From positions 14,324,001 to 14,388,000 of the forward strand of contig NC_063260.1 in NCBI RefSeq assembly GCF_019578655.1: DNA of 64,000 nucleotides, in the 5' to 3' direction. Below are positions 25,664 to 38,900 of this stretch, piece after piece (within the stretch, counting starts at the first letter, position 1; every line of letters starts with the position of its first letter). The position numbers and the translations under genes were made by a program. Under the pieces are notes generated by a model, which was not told the DNA's origin, ran no database searches, and worked only from the letters and a program-made list of their open reading frames with translations. The stretch is from Ricinus communis. Lineage: Eukaryota; Streptophyta; Magnoliopsida; Malpighiales; Euphorbiaceae.

Positions 25664-28040
25664 TAAAAAGAATTTATTTTCTTTCAAGTCATAAAATTCT
25701 TCATTTTTATCAAATATATGCATTTGTTAAATGCTATTAAAGTATTGGTACTTGGGCTTGTGTTGGATACAGTATAGATAATAAGATGTTTAGAATTAGA
25801 CAATTTCCTGTAAGCAAAAACATGTGCAGCGGTGCAAGAGAGCTAACTGAGACAACAAAGAACTTTAATTTTATTTTATTTTTATAAAGAGAAAAAGAAA
25901 GAAAAAGGAAGAAAAAAATCAGTACTGTCTCAAAGACAATAAAAATGTCATTATTTATAGAAATCAAACACACGAATTCTTAATCTTATCTTTTCTTGAA
26001 AGTGTCTGAAAAATGGTTATCAACAAGTTGCAAGAAGTATTTGGACCGATCTTGAAATCAAAAGCATCATAATTTTCTTTAGATTCTTTAACATAGTAAT
26101 GAAAAAGATACACAAAACGACTTGTCATTGAGAGAAACATAACGAGGTCCTACCATTAGTGAGATAGTCAATTTTCCAATTTGTTCAATTTTTTTATTTG
26201 TATCCGAAGTTCTTCCAGCCATAGCTGGGCGTGAGTGGGGGCTTAGGGCTCAGATAAAGGGGAACTGAGTTCCTATCTAATATATATTCTTAAATAGACT
26301 TCACATATACAACTTTTTATATTTTTTTCTGTGGATTTTGACCAGTTGATGTGCAGTGTAGACATATTGCAAAATATAAGGCATAATGTCTATGCCAATT
26401 GTCTAAGGGTGGGGTTTGGTTCAATTACTTGTAGTTTAAAAAAAAAAAAAAAAAACAAACAAAAAGGGTTTGGTTCAAGGTGATTGAAGCAGATATCTTA
26501 GCAAGTCAGGGCTCTGATCAAATCAGATTGGCATAGTCACAGGTTATTCAGTGCTGAGTGCTGACAGGAGAAAGAAGCAGCAGCTAGACCTGAGGCATAC
26601 TTGGTTAGCCACAATATCCACCTGAAGCCTTTGCATGAGGTTTTGGCCAGTTGGGAATCATAATGTAGGATTGGGTACAAAATTGTTTTTCAAAATATAT
26701 ATACAATAAAAGGATTATATAAAAAAGAATCATTTCAAATAGTAAGAGTTTTTATCACAGCTCACAAGATAAGAATTGTCTTTCCATGTAAATCTTTACT
26801 CACGATACTATAAAAATAATAGTTCCCTTTTTTAGTTTAATGAGTTTGAATTTTGACATTTACTACTAAAGTTATTCTATTTTGCCATTACATTAAAAAG
26901 AAGAGTTTTAATCGGAAAGATAATTTGGTTTTCTCAGTATTGAAAAAAGTAAGAATCTTGGGCCTACTAAGTGCTAAAGAAACTCTTTGGATAAATCAGC
27001 TATGTGATTTGTGATTATAAGTAAATAACACTATATACAATATAAGAGTTAGAAATTTTCATGTCAACTATATTATTATTGGTTTTAAAAAATTTTATCA
27101 TATAAATTTTATGGATTTTAATTAAATATAATTTAATTTTTTACATATTTTAAATGTACAGTTTATTAATATATATATTTATTAATTTTAAATAATTAAA
27201 TATTTATTTATTATTAATGTTAAAATGTAATATTGCAGTAAATATGCTTAATATATGTACTGACTAATAAAAACACATATTTTTTTCTGCCTTTTATGTC
27301 CAAAATACTAAAGATGAGTTCATATATATGAAAAAGTAAAGATTTAAAAATGGACTTTTTTGATTCATGAGCTTTCATTCTGTTTGGTTATTACTATTTA
27401 ATTCTGATTCTATTTTACTTTCGATATCTGTAAGTTTGAAGTAATGTGTATGCGATTCTTCTTCTTCTTCTTCTTCTTCTTCTTTTTATTTTTTATATAA
27501 AATGTATGTGGGTTTTAGTTATTGAGTTGAGATTGTTGACTGACCCTTAATGTCTTGAATTTGGAGATTGTCCTATAAATACTCGCCGAAATTTCTCTCT
27601 ACAATATTGTGAACAAAAATGGTGTAAATAAGAAAAGGATTTTTGAATATTTCAAAACTAAAGCTATTTAAGTATCAACTTTTTCAAAATTAATGTTAAA
27701 TAAAAATAGTAAAATCAGGATACGGGCTCAACAAGTTATCAATCACTTATTTAACGATCATGACTAAAATTAAGAATAATAATATAATGACTATAAATAT
27801 CAGTCAAAAGCATTATAAAATGACTCATTTTATATTTATTTTAATATTTCTATTTAAAGACTTGTTAGAAGTAAATTGACATTATATAAAAATATCATTC
27901 ATTTACAATCATCACATAGATGATAACTCATTTGTAACCGAAGAGAGAATTTAAATCTTAAAAACCATTTTTCTAAAAAAGTAAAACCTTTTGCTATTTA
28001 AAATAGATGTTGAATATATTCTTTAAATTCATTAACATTG
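25664..28040. other. Intergenic spacer
   Basis: AT-rich, with a less AT-rich island at about 26190-26650 that has no open frame. Poly-A lies at 26439-26455. A degraded relative of the 25247 element's right arm is visible near 27096-27130 (ATAAATTTTATGGATTTTAA). No gene is seen. Confidence 0.45.
27456..27483. repeat. (TTC)n microsatellite
   Basis: About nine TTC/CTT trinucleotide repeats. Confidence 0.85.
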
Positions 28041-28165
28041 TGTTTGGTTTAAATTTATAAAATTAATTTATAAATTTAAAATTTATATGTTATTAATAAA
28101 ATAAAAGTTGATTTAGAATTCTATATAATCAAATTTATGCAGAATTAGCTAGAGCTAAACCAAAT
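28041..28165. mobile_element. Short MITE related to the 25247 element
   Basis: It starts TGTTTGGTTTAAATTTAT and ends AGCTAAACCAAATTC, whose reverse complement (GAATTTGGTTTAGCT) matches the left end. The TGTTTGGTT terminus and the AT-rich body, with a GAATTCTATATAA-type block, resemble the element at 25247-25663. It is short, about 125 bp, and probably internally deleted. Confidence 0.4.
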
Positions 28166-29731
28166 TCAAAAAAAATAAATAAAATTTTTAAATAAATTTT
28201 ACATTAGTAAGTTGATATATTTTATAAAATAAATAAATATTATTCAATTCTTTTTGATGTATATTTATTTTTAAGGCAGTTAACTAAGCTATTTTCAGAA
28301 ATGAATCAAAAGTTATATTCGAAGGAAATGAAAAAAATTATTATCGATGTGATCAATGATCGCTCATCTCCCTGCAATTCCTTCTCAATCATCATTCATA
28401 ATATCTTGAAGCTGAGTCAACTCTTCTGCAATATTTTTTCTTTAATTTTATTAAGAAAAACATAAACAAGGTGATGAGTTAGTTAGAATCTCCCTTATGA
28501 ACCCTCCATCTCTGTGAGGACCCTTACATTCAGAGTAGCTAGCTTAGAGAAAATCTCTATAACAGTTCCTTTTAATGAATATGATACATCTCTTGTTAAA
28601 GAAAAAAAGAAAAAAGAAAAGGGATGATTAAGCGGATCAAAAGAAATATTGACTTGCTGTTGTGGTGTCTAAAAAGTGGTTTGTAATAATGTTTATTCTC
28701 CTTTTAAAAAGAAAAAAGAAAAAGAGTAATAGAGTTTCGAATTTGGTTGAAAGAATTAAGTTAAAGACAAAAGTAGAAATGGTTAGGTTGAAAAAGACCA
28801 AAATAAGAGATAGATATTGCTTGTGGTATAAGTTGGTTGCTAAGATCTAAGACTTTCTAGGAGAATTACAAGAACAAGTTACAGCACAACAGGGCATCTT
28901 TAGTTTATAGCAATATTCTTGGCTTTACCAAATAAACAACAGATCTTTCTAAACCTTACAAACCATTAACTAATGGCACCACAAATTACATCACTAATCA
29001 CCATGGATTTACGTGGGAAATTGCGTCATTTAAAAAGAAAGAAAGAAAGAAGCATATTTTTCATGTCTAATGGGACAATACCCAAGATTTCATCAATTTA
29101 CTTTGCTAAAACTATTTCATATAAAACCTAAATAATTTAGTAGACTCTAATATCAAAGTTAATATACATACATTACTATATTATTAGTATTAATTATTTA
29201 ATTACTAATTTTACATACAAGAAAAAGAGAGAGTTTGTTGGTATTAGAATTGATAATAAAAATAGTAATTGTTTGATTTTTCTTTAGTTTAGTTTATAAA
29301 GGTTAATTTGATATGTTTTATATTTGAGTGACTTAAACAAAAGATTATATTTGTAATTTTAAATCTTAAGATCATTACTGAATTATATATTTAATTGTTT
29401 TAAAAGCGGATTATCGGAATAAGAATATCTAGAATCCAAATAAATACATTTGTAATCAAATTTTAATAATATCCGAAATATGTCATGCATTACACGAACA
29501 GAAGCTGTTAAACAGATGATATAAAAGGATAAATAAAGGTAATTTTGTAAAGTTTAGACTGATCGACACGCGTAAGTAGATGAGATGCCGGTCCCTATAT
29601 GCGATGGACCCTACAATCCCTGGCGGTTCCTTTTGTTGTGCTGTGTGATATGTCATATGTATGGTAGAAGCAGGAGGTAGTGAGATACTTGGCATTGTTA
29701 TTTCGCTTTCACTTTTACTAATGTTAATTAC

Positions 29732-29736
<5 letters not shown>

Positions 29737-29767
<31 letters not shown>
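29737..29767. repeat. (CT)15 microsatellite
   Basis: A pure CT run of 31 bases. Confidence 0.95.
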
Positions 29768-29771
<4 letters not shown>

Positions 29772-31296
29772 ACACACAAATTTGTGCTTTTATTTCCTCT
29801 TTCTCTACTTTTTACCATTCGTCTACAATTTCTTTCTACTCGAAATAATATAGAAGAATTTAAAAATAAAAGAAAATCTTTTTAAGTGATACTTTCTTGA
29901 AAAATATTAAAATATATAATAAAATTAATAAAAATAAAACATGTTGAACTCTATAAATCTCTTCAAAAAAAAAAAAAAGATTAGTATCATATTTACAATG
30001 TCAGTGTACATATGAGTTTGTTCTAAATTTTTGTTTAATGAAAAATAAATAAATAAATAATGTCAATTGATACATATTCTAAAACTTTAATTTCTTTATA
30101 TTATTAAAATAAAATACTTTATTAATTAGTTATTATTCTTAAACACTAAGATTAAATTTGTGGCTTAAAATAAACAGTTAAAAGTAAGAATATTAATTAA
30201 TTATTATTTTAATTAGATATCTGGTTAAATTATATTAAAGTAAATATATTATTCTAATTTAATAAAAACCTGATTTTGGTGAATTTGGTATTTAATAAAA
30301 CAAATAGAGACCACTTAGTAGTAATGATTAATGGATGAATAACAATAATCAATGGAGAGAGTAGCAATCCAGTGTGTTTAACTTATCATAACAAAATAGA
30401 GACTAATTAGTAGTTGATTAAAGAAACTTTTTAAAAGATTAATGAAAATATATTATTATTACTATATTTCTTTTAGAAAAATACCCTAAAATCAAGAAAG
30501 TTATTGACTCTAGTTCTTTTTTAAATACTATTTTTTTTAATTTTTTTAAGAATTACAATCTGGTGACTTTTTAGCTGTATTTAGTTGTTTTATTCAGAAA
30601 TAATCAAAAGAAAATAAAAAATCAACAAAAACTTTAAATTTTGAAAAAAAAAGTTTAAAAAATTATATTTTTAATATATCATTATAGCAAAAACATATAT
30701 CATAAATTTAATAAAATAATAAAAAAGAGATATTTCTAATATTTCTCCCTGATTTAAACCGTAAGGTGTCAAATAATTTAACTTCTTAATATATTCTGAG
30801 ATCGGAAAGCTTAATCATGCAATTATTTTCCCAATAGCATATTATTAAATGTGTGAATGTTTTTTGAAGTGTAGAGCCCTCAAAGTAAAAGAATTGTTGA
30901 GCATATTACAAATATACTACCATAATAATTCAAAAATAAATAAATTAATAAGCTCGGTATGGTGAGACTCGCCCATAAATATGTATGTGTTCACACATTA
31001 AGTCGGCAAATTTAATAATCTTACAACCAACAAACATACAATAAAACACAAAAAGAGAAACTATTTAATAAAAATGCTTTGCTTTTACATACATTGTGAA
31101 TCAAATTTGGTGTAAGCTTCTCCTTCATTTCCTTATCTCATGGGTTTGTTTTTCCAAAGCTAACTTTTCCCAACTTCAATGCTACAGCAACCAAAAAACA
31201 AAATTAATGTATTGATATTGAGTAAAAAAATTTAAAAACTCTCTCTATTATATTATAATTATCTTTTTCAAATTAAAAATATTTCAACTATTTATC

Positions 31297-31299
<3 letters not shown>

Positions 31300-31340
<41 letters not shown>
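31300..31340. repeat. (AT)20 microsatellite next to the copia element
   Basis: An uninterrupted AT run ending about 150 bases upstream of the retrotransposon LTR. Confidence 0.95.
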
Positions 31341-31345
<5 letters not shown>

Positions 31346-31492
31346 CCATTAATTTTATTTTATTTTATTCTTATATTGGAATAGGTTGTCGAGGAAAACA
31401 GAAGTGTAAAGTTTTTGGTAAATGGAACATCCTTTCCTGTAAAACATTTGCAAGAAAGGTCACTTCTACCTTTTTTTCAATTCAGAATTATC

Positions 31493-31600
31493 TGTTAGAA
31501 ATAAACTCAGGAACTCAGCATATATATATTACCATCACTATTTAAAGAATTCAGAATACTTGTATCAAAATCAATTCATCATAGTTCAATAAATTTCACA
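31493..31600 (+). repeat. 5' LTR of the copia element (short, about 108 bp)
   Basis: It begins TGTTAGAAATAAACTC, a typical copia LTR start, and ends TTTCACA directly against the primer-binding site, so it has TG...CA ends. The length is well below the few hundred bases usual for copia LTRs. Either the family has very short LTRs or an internal part was lost. No second copy is seen in the window. Confidence 0.7.
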
Positions 31601-31612
31601 TGGTATCAGAGC
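31601..31612 (+). other. Primer-binding site (tRNA-Met)
   Basis: TGGTATCAGAGC is complementary to the 3' end of plant initiator tRNA-Met, the standard primer of plant copia elements. It starts immediately after the LTR. Confidence 0.92.
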
Positions 31613-31667
31613 TGGTATAACCAGTCATCATCTATCCTAAATCAAAACTCAAAATTAAGCCTTCAAA

Positions 31668-32741
31668 ATGACTCACACTGAAACTACAAAAATCACCAAT
31701 ATTGTATTGCGAGGTAGTCAAAATTATTTTGAGTGGTCAAAATCTATTTTCATTGCCCTCAGCGGCAGAAAGAAATTGAGATTCATCACTAGAAGTAAAC
31801 AAAAATAAAAACCTGTAAATCCAGAGGCTCCAATAGAAGAAGAACTGAAAAAGATGGAAGAGTGGCAAACAACTGACCATTTGGTCATGTCTATGATCAC
31901 TAATACCATGGAAAGCCAGATTTCTCGACTCTGTATACTAATGGAGTCATCGAAGGCAATTTGGGACAAAATGAAGGGCCTCTATGGGCATCAAAACAAT
32001 TTTGCACATATTTTCAAACTGAAGGAGGAACTTTCACAAATCACACAAGGAACCAAGAGTCCCTCAGAATATGCAACAAAAATTTTAACTAGATGAGAAG
32101 AGTTGCATAATTACCTTCCGCCATCAAATGATCCAGAAGAGCTACAAAGAATAGCGGAGCAGGATTTGATTTATACCTACCTCGGAGATCTGGATTCAAA
32201 CTACGAAGACTTGCATTCTCAGATTCTCCTCACCTCTCGATTGCCTTCGATAGACGCTGTAATAGCGACTATACAACACGAAGAAACAAGAAGAAACACC
32301 ATGAATAACATCTCAGAAAGCTCGGACAACCAAGCCTACTTCACCCGTCAAGATCAAGCCCGACAGAAGGGAGGACCGAGCGCCATCGTGGGATGTGACC
32401 ACTGCAAAAAGTATGGCCACCATCGCGATGGCTGCTGGTACCTCCACCCTCAGCTTCAGCCATCTCGGGGGTGGGAAGGGGTTGGAAGCATGAGGAAGGG
32501 TGAGCGGAGAAGCGGGGCGAGAAGGGAAAGGGAAGAAAACCCTAGAAAGGGTGCGTTTTTGGGTGTAGGGGGGTCATATGCTGAAAATTATATGACGCCC
32601 CGACCCGAAACACAGCACGATTTTCTAGGGTTTACTCGACCCGACCCGACCCGGTTCGACTTGACCCGAACCCGACTGCAATCTGGCGACCTGACCAGAT
32701 TTGGTGACCCGACCCAATCTCTTGACCCGACATTTTCATGA
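31668..32741 (+). pseudogene. Copia gag remnant
   Basis: The frame starts at ATG 31668 and is interrupted by TAA at 31806 and TGA at 32094, but continues in the same phase to 32741. The middle resembles the UBN2/retrotran_gag capsid domain (IWDKMKGLYG, LKEELSQITQG). A CX2CX4HX4C zinc knuckle (CDHCKKYGHHRDGC) lies at 32394-32435. After it comes a GC-rich low-complexity tail with repeated GACCCG and GGCCCA units, in which the frame shifts. The intact protein would form the virus-like particle; this copy cannot. Confidence 0.85.
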
Positions 32742-33009
32742 TCTGGACCTCTCCACTGGGCCTGGCCCATCTTCATCTCAGGCCCATCCTGGCCCAGTTC
32801 CATCTCAGGCCCATCCGACCTATTTGACATTGTCAGCCCATCAGGCTCAGCAGGCCTCCCAGGCCCAGCCGATGAATCAGGCCCAAATGACAGAATTTTC
32901 GATCCAACTCCAAGCCTTGGTTCGGCAACCCCATGGGTGCGGGTCTCTTCAACCCGATGGGTCAGGTTCGGTTCAAACCAATTTAAATTCTTTTAAAAAT
33001 AATGCTAAA

Positions 33010-35952
33010 TCCTGTCAAAATGCTTGGATTATTGACTCTAGTGCTACTAATCACATGACTTGGGATCCTCCAAAACTGCAAAAAAATTCATACCATCAGG
33101 GATTCCCATCATGTGACAGTTGCAAATGGGAACAAAGTCAAAATTCATGGCTATATCACCACAAATTTATTTAATACCAACATTAAAGATATTTTATTTC
33201 TGCTTGAATTTAAATTTAATCTTTTATCTGTTGGTAAGATTACTCGTGATTTAAACTGTAATGTTATTTTCTCACCATCTTCAGTCACATTTCAGGATCG
33301 AAATTCCGGGAAGAAGATTGGTGAAGGACAACTAGAAAATGGCCGATACTATCTTCATAGTCCTCCCAAGAAATGTTTTGTATCAACCAATCCCACCCAT
33401 GGCATGCTCATGCATCGGAGATTTAGGCATCCCTCCGACAAAGTCTTAAATAAATTGTTTTGTTACAATTTGAACTCTAGTAATTGTGATGTGTGTAAAT
33501 TTTTCAAACACACTCGATTACCTTTTTCCTTGTCTTCAAGTATGTCAGAAAACGCTTTTGATTTAATACATTCTGATGTTTGGAGACCTGCCCCCGTTAC
33601 CGCATATAACCATTTTAGATACTTTGTTACTTTTATTGATGATTACTCTTGTACTACCTGGATCTATTTATTAAAAGAAAAAAATAGTCTTTTCGTGTTT
33701 CCAAGAGTTTTTTAATTTTATCAAAAATCAGTATAATGCCAATTTAAAATTTTTTCGCTCCGACAATGGTATGAAGTACGTAAACCAAAATTTTTCCACA
33801 TTTTTTAAGCAACATGGAATTGTGTATCAAACCACATGTGTTAATACCCCCGAACAAAATGGTGATTCTGAATATAAAAGTCGGCATCTTCTCAATGTCA
33901 CTCGCACTCTTCTTTTTTAAAATAATGTCCTTTCCATGTTTTGGTTGGATGCCCTTTTAACCGTTGCCTACATCATCAATAGATTACCCACTGTTACCTT
34001 AAGGAATATGAGCCCTCTAGAAGTCCTTAAAGGCCGCAAAATAGAATTAGGTCACCTCAGGGTCTTTGGCTGTGTCTGCTATGTCCATATCAAACACTAG
34101 TATAAACTAGACAAAAGCTTTGTCAAAACCCTCTTTGTAGGATACTCCTCCACTCAAAAATGGTACAAGTGTTATGAACACTTGACCCACAAAACCTATG
34201 TCTCTCGTGATGTCAGTTTTGTCGAGAATGATCCCTACTACACCAATCCCACCAGAGTTGACTTCACCAATGGTCCTTGCCACTCTTTATTTCCGCTTAA
34301 CTTTGATTTCTCTCTTAGCAGCTCGGAACAGGATTGTCCGCTCCAGGGGGAGTCACCTCCCGTCTCAAGGCTAATTCCTTTAGGGAGAGATGATCCAACA
34401 CCAGAAGCTCAATCTTAATCAGAAGAAGCAATTACCTTGAGAAGATCTACTCGACAAACTAGACCACCTGTGAAATTTAGAGACTATGTGTCTCATACAA
34501 TAACATTACCCAATTCAAAATTTCATTTCCTGTAATGTCTTGTCTAACCAATACTATAACTATTTATGCCAGATTTCCAACCATTCTAAACCCACAAACT
34601 TCTATAAAGCCAACACTGACTCCAAATGGTGTAAGGCTATGGAAGAAGAACTTCTTGCTCTAGAAAAAAATGATACATGGAGTATTGTATCTCTTCCATC
34701 GGATAAAAAACCCGTGGGATGCAAGTGGATATACAAAATCAAGTACAACAGTGATGGAACCATTGAAAGATACAAGGCCAGACTTGTAGCCTCGGGCTTC
34801 ACACAAACCTATGGAGTTAACTATCAAGAGACCTTTGCTCCAGTGGCCAAAATGAATACGATCAGAATCCTCCTCTCAATAGCAATCAATCAAGGCTGGA
34901 ATCTATTCTAAATGGATATCAAGAACGCCTTCTTACAAGAAAATTTAAAAGAGAAAGTTTACATGAAGCTACCTCCTGGACATAAGTCAACCTTAGACAC
35001 TTCCCTAGTATGTAAGCTAAAGAAGGCAATCTATGACCTGAAACAGTCCCCGAGAGCATGGTATGCCAAAATCAACCGTTTTCTTATTAAGTATTAATTT
35101 CAATTAATGTGAATCTGATTCGTCTATGTTTGTTAAACACACTCACAAACACACTATTATCATTTTAGTGTATGTTGATGATATCATAATAACAGGAAAC
35201 GATGATTAAGGGATAGAGGAGGTCAAACAAAGTCTGAAAAAGGAATTTGATATCAAAGACCTAGGCCAGCTTTCATATTTCCTAGGTATAGAAATGGCAA
35301 AATCTAACAAGGGTTTATCCCTATCTCAAAGGAAATATACCCTCGATCTATTAAAGGAAACTGGAAAAATAGGAGCTAAACCTGCCATCATTCCAATGGA
35401 AACCAAAATTAAACTCAATCTAGAAGATGGAGAACCCTTAACCAACATAGGGCATTATCAGCGCCTCGTAGGAAAACTAATTTATTTGACTGTCATTAGG
35501 CCTGACATTTCATTTGCAGTCAGTATGGTAAGTCAGTTCATGCATGCTCCTCGCTCCAGCCACCTAGAAGCCATAGACCAGATCCTCAAATACCTCAAGG
35601 GAACACCCGGGCAAGGAATCTGGATGAAGAAAAATAATTCTACTAACATAGTTGGTTTTTCTGATGCAGATTGGGCTGGAAACTGTGACAGGAAGTCAAC
35701 TAATGGTTTATGTGTCTTTGTTGGAGGAAACTTGGTGACATAAGCAAAAAACAAAGTGTGGTTGCTAGATCAAGTGGCGAAGCCGAATATCGTGCAATGG
35801 CATCCATGGCTAATGAACTCATTTGGATCAAGCAAGTTCTCAAGGACATGAAAATTGAGAGTAAAGAGCCTATGAAAATGCATTGCGATAACCAAGTTGT
35901 CCGTCACATAGCATCAAACCTAGTGTTTCACGAACGAATTAATTTTATTTAA
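33010..35952 (+). pseudogene. Copia pol remnant: protease, integrase, RT, RNase H
   Basis: The protease site reads DSSATNHMT at about 33034, with Ser in place of the expected Gly of the D-S/T-G triad. Integrase follows with an HHCC-like zinc region (HRRFRHPS, CDVCKFFKHTRLPF) and recognisable catalytic-core landmarks LIHSDVW, FRSDNG and QNGDSEY. Reverse transcriptase starts near 34630 (KWIYKIKYNSDG, then YKARLVASGFTQ), has the YVDD active-site box at 35171, and includes DIKDLGQLSYFLGIE. RNase H shows SDADWAGNCDRKSTNG and SSGEAEYRAMA. Stops at 33918, 34098, 34909, 35095, 35207 and 35741 and multiple frame changes break the polyprotein. Confidence 0.9.
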
Positions 35953-38900
35953 TTAATTCTTCTCTACAAGTCATTCTATTAAAATAGATTTAGTTGAAGT
36001 AACGGTTATAATGGGACGAGAAGAGTAAAAAAAATGATTTTTCTTTTTAATTTTGTTTAGACGAAGTTACATTTTCTGGCGTAACCTTTGCCATGCTATT
36101 TGGATCTCCAAGCCTTAAATTTGAGCTAATGAAGATTTATTGTACTCATTGATTTGTCACTTTCAAAATAGTTGGTCAAAGAAATAAAACTGAAAAAATA
36201 AATAAATAAAGAAAAGAAAAATAAGAAACTGGTCCCATGAATTAAATTCCATTACTTTAAGATTTGGGTGAAAGAGATCAGTTGGTAAGAAAAATGACAA
36301 TTGCCGGGAAGGAGAAGAAATAATAGCATTTCACATGTTGCATATATGCCTCTACTCTCTTAAGACAAGACATTCAATACTCTTCTCTCCCTATATCCAC
36401 ATTATAGTAAATCTTTTGCCACCACCGTCCTCCCTATTGTTTAGGTCACTCATTATGTTATCAAATTAATTACTTTAAATGATGTTCCGTCGCTAATTAA
36501 TGTGACTTATTTGTTACTAGATGTAATTAAATTAGATTTAACGATATATAATAATATCCTTTCTCAATGCTAAATATATACCTAGTCAATTCGAAGTAAT
36601 TTACTCATTAATGTGACTTTAAGAACCTTGCATAATAATGTGTCTCGAGCCTTGCATAATAATCAGTACTTGGCTAAACAAAACTTCAAAAGAAGTATCG
36701 TACAGGAATGAATCGAATAGGTCGGTACCTCCACGTCAGCAAAGGTAGAAGCTGCCGTTTGTTTCGTACTCCCCACTGAATTAAGGCTAGACTCAACCAT
36801 ACACTCCTTGAATTTCTATTTTATTTTATATTTTTATTTTAAGTTAATACACTTATGAATTTAGCTAAAAATCCTTTTATTCATAAAAAAAAAAAGTCTG
36901 AACTGTAAAATTATTTATAATTTTGACAAAATTAGTTATACTTATAAATTCATTTGCAATTTTGACCAATTTTAATTTTAGTCAAAATTAATGACATAAC
37001 ATATGAAATAGCATGACATAAATAACTTATGTCATCTTTGAATTTATTTACATATACTAAAAATTAAAAATTGATTTTATAAGGCCTATTTTTATCAACA
37101 AGAAAATGATTGACCAAAAGTTTTGCTCGCTGTATTGATTATATTTTTTATTTAATATTTTTTAAAAATTTAAAATTTTTAAAATAATATTTTATTATCG
37201 GTAAGGCTTGTATTTGATACGTTATATGTATTGTACACAAGAAAAAAGAAAAGAAAAGACATAATTTTCAAAATGAAATTCACAATCAGAACTATTTTCT
37301 TGAGCAAATTAAGGAGCAAAAAGAAAGATTCTGTTAATGCAGGGCCACATAGAAAAAGAGAAGGGAGAGGGTGTTCCAGCAAGTCAAGGATTTAAGGAGA
37401 TTTTCTCCATCCTTTAATTTCAGTATTAATTAATTTTAATATTGTTATGCCCACTTTATCCAACTGACTTCCATTTTTATAAGACTAATAACTCATACTT
37501 CTCAACTTTAAAGATCTTCACAAATATCTCAATAGAAGATACAAAATTTCATTGTCGAAAAGTTGATAGGGAAATGAGCAACGATGCGTACCGACATAAT
37601 CTAAATAATAACCTCAAATTAAGATTAAATCAACGTTTCTCTTTTTCTAAGCACTAAACAAAACTTTTATTTGCAATCAACATATTTAATGAAAGAACAA
37701 AACTCTTATATCTTTCGTTTGCAAGTGCAAGTCATTTAACTAAAAAGGAAATAATAATAATAATAATAATAAACCATATTTACACTCAAAAGAAAACCAA
37801 ATTAAATTTGATACATCTGAAATGGAAAAGGACCAAAAGTGCTAATTAATGTTTTGTACAAATTACATGTTGGGCACAAAAAGGAAATGACAATCCAACC
37901 AAAAACCGATTTATTTTTAATGCATTAGTTGCACCCTTATGAATCACCATAAATGATCATTGAATCACCCTTATAAGTCCCATAAATTAACTGTTCCAAG
38001 CTTCAAACTGGATATGCAAGAGCAACAATTAATATTTTGAAGAATTGCCACCACTTTCTTGTTGATCAATGATAAAATTGGAAAAAGGACAAAAATACAC
38101 CTCTTATTAATGATTTCAAAAAAAAAATTAGAATTCTTATACCATTTGAAGTTAAACTTTTCAAACACTTGTTAAAAGTACAATAGATTATAACCTTCCA
38201 ATAAATTTGAGACTACTGAAGCAGATTTAATCCATAAATAGTCAACTAAACTGGAGGTTTATGATCCTCCAATTTGATGAAAGAGAAATGGCACAAATAA
38301 GTTATTAGAAATTAATTAAGAGACTATTTAATTGTGGGAAACTAACAATATCTTTTAAAAGAAAATAAAATTACTAAAGAAACATAAAAATTGTTGTGCA
38401 GTTAAAATAATTACAGCAAATGTGGAACTATTGTTATTATTTTAATTATAAATAATAATATAAAATAACTTATAGATAAAATTTAATTATTTATTACATT
38501 TTAAAAATAATTATAATTTAAATATTTTAAGAAATTCAAATATCTTGATGTAATCAAATAAAAGTATATACTAATTAAAATTTTAATCATGTATAAAATT
38601 AATGCTATACATATAACCAATATAATTATCTGTCATAACTAACAATAATTATATAATTGGGAAATTGAGTTATTAATTAATGTAATATTAAAATATAAAA
38701 TAGAATGCTATTTTCTAGATATTAAGTGATTATTTTATTAATTAATATAAAATATTAAAAAATATTATTTTATAAAATTAGAATCATATTTAATTAAAAA
38801 ATTATTAATTTATAAATTAATTAAAAACCCCATATAATTATACATCAATTTAATTTTTATGTATAAAAAATAAGCATACATATAACAAATAATTTTTTTA

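Larger units (their letters stand above)
28166..31492. other. Intergenic spacer before the retrotransposon
   Basis: AT-rich with simple repeats. No coding frame is convincing: the frames at 29483-29885 are open because of the CT repeat. A Stowaway-like end (AATCAATGGAGAGAGTA at about 30349) has no recognisable partner. Confidence 0.45.
31493..35952 (+). mobile_element. Degenerate Ty1/copia LTR retrotransposon, truncated at the 3' end
   Basis: Domains run in the copia order: gag with a zinc knuckle, protease, integrase, reverse transcriptase (YVDD at 35171-35182) and RNase H. Integrase before reverse transcriptase identifies copia rather than gypsy. A short 5' LTR and tRNA-Met primer site precede gag. 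Coding capacity is lost: there are several in-frame stops (for example 31806, 32094, 33918, 34098, 34909, 35741) and repeated frame changes (near 32700, 33100, 33715, 34500, 35200 and 35730). The frame ends in HIASNLVFHERINF at about 35950. The usual last RNase H segment, polypurine tract and 3' LTR are not found downstream, so the element cannot move by itself. The insertion lies in the spacer between LPP and ORP. Confidence 0.93.

Noticed and set aside
29483..29885. Overlapping open frames on both strands
   Set aside because: They are held open by the CT microsatellite and have no domain-like content.
35953..36400. Search for the copia 3' LTR and polypurine tract
   Set aside because: A GAAGAGTAAAAAAAATG stretch at about 36019 looks like a polypurine tract, but no sequence resembling the 5' LTR follows.
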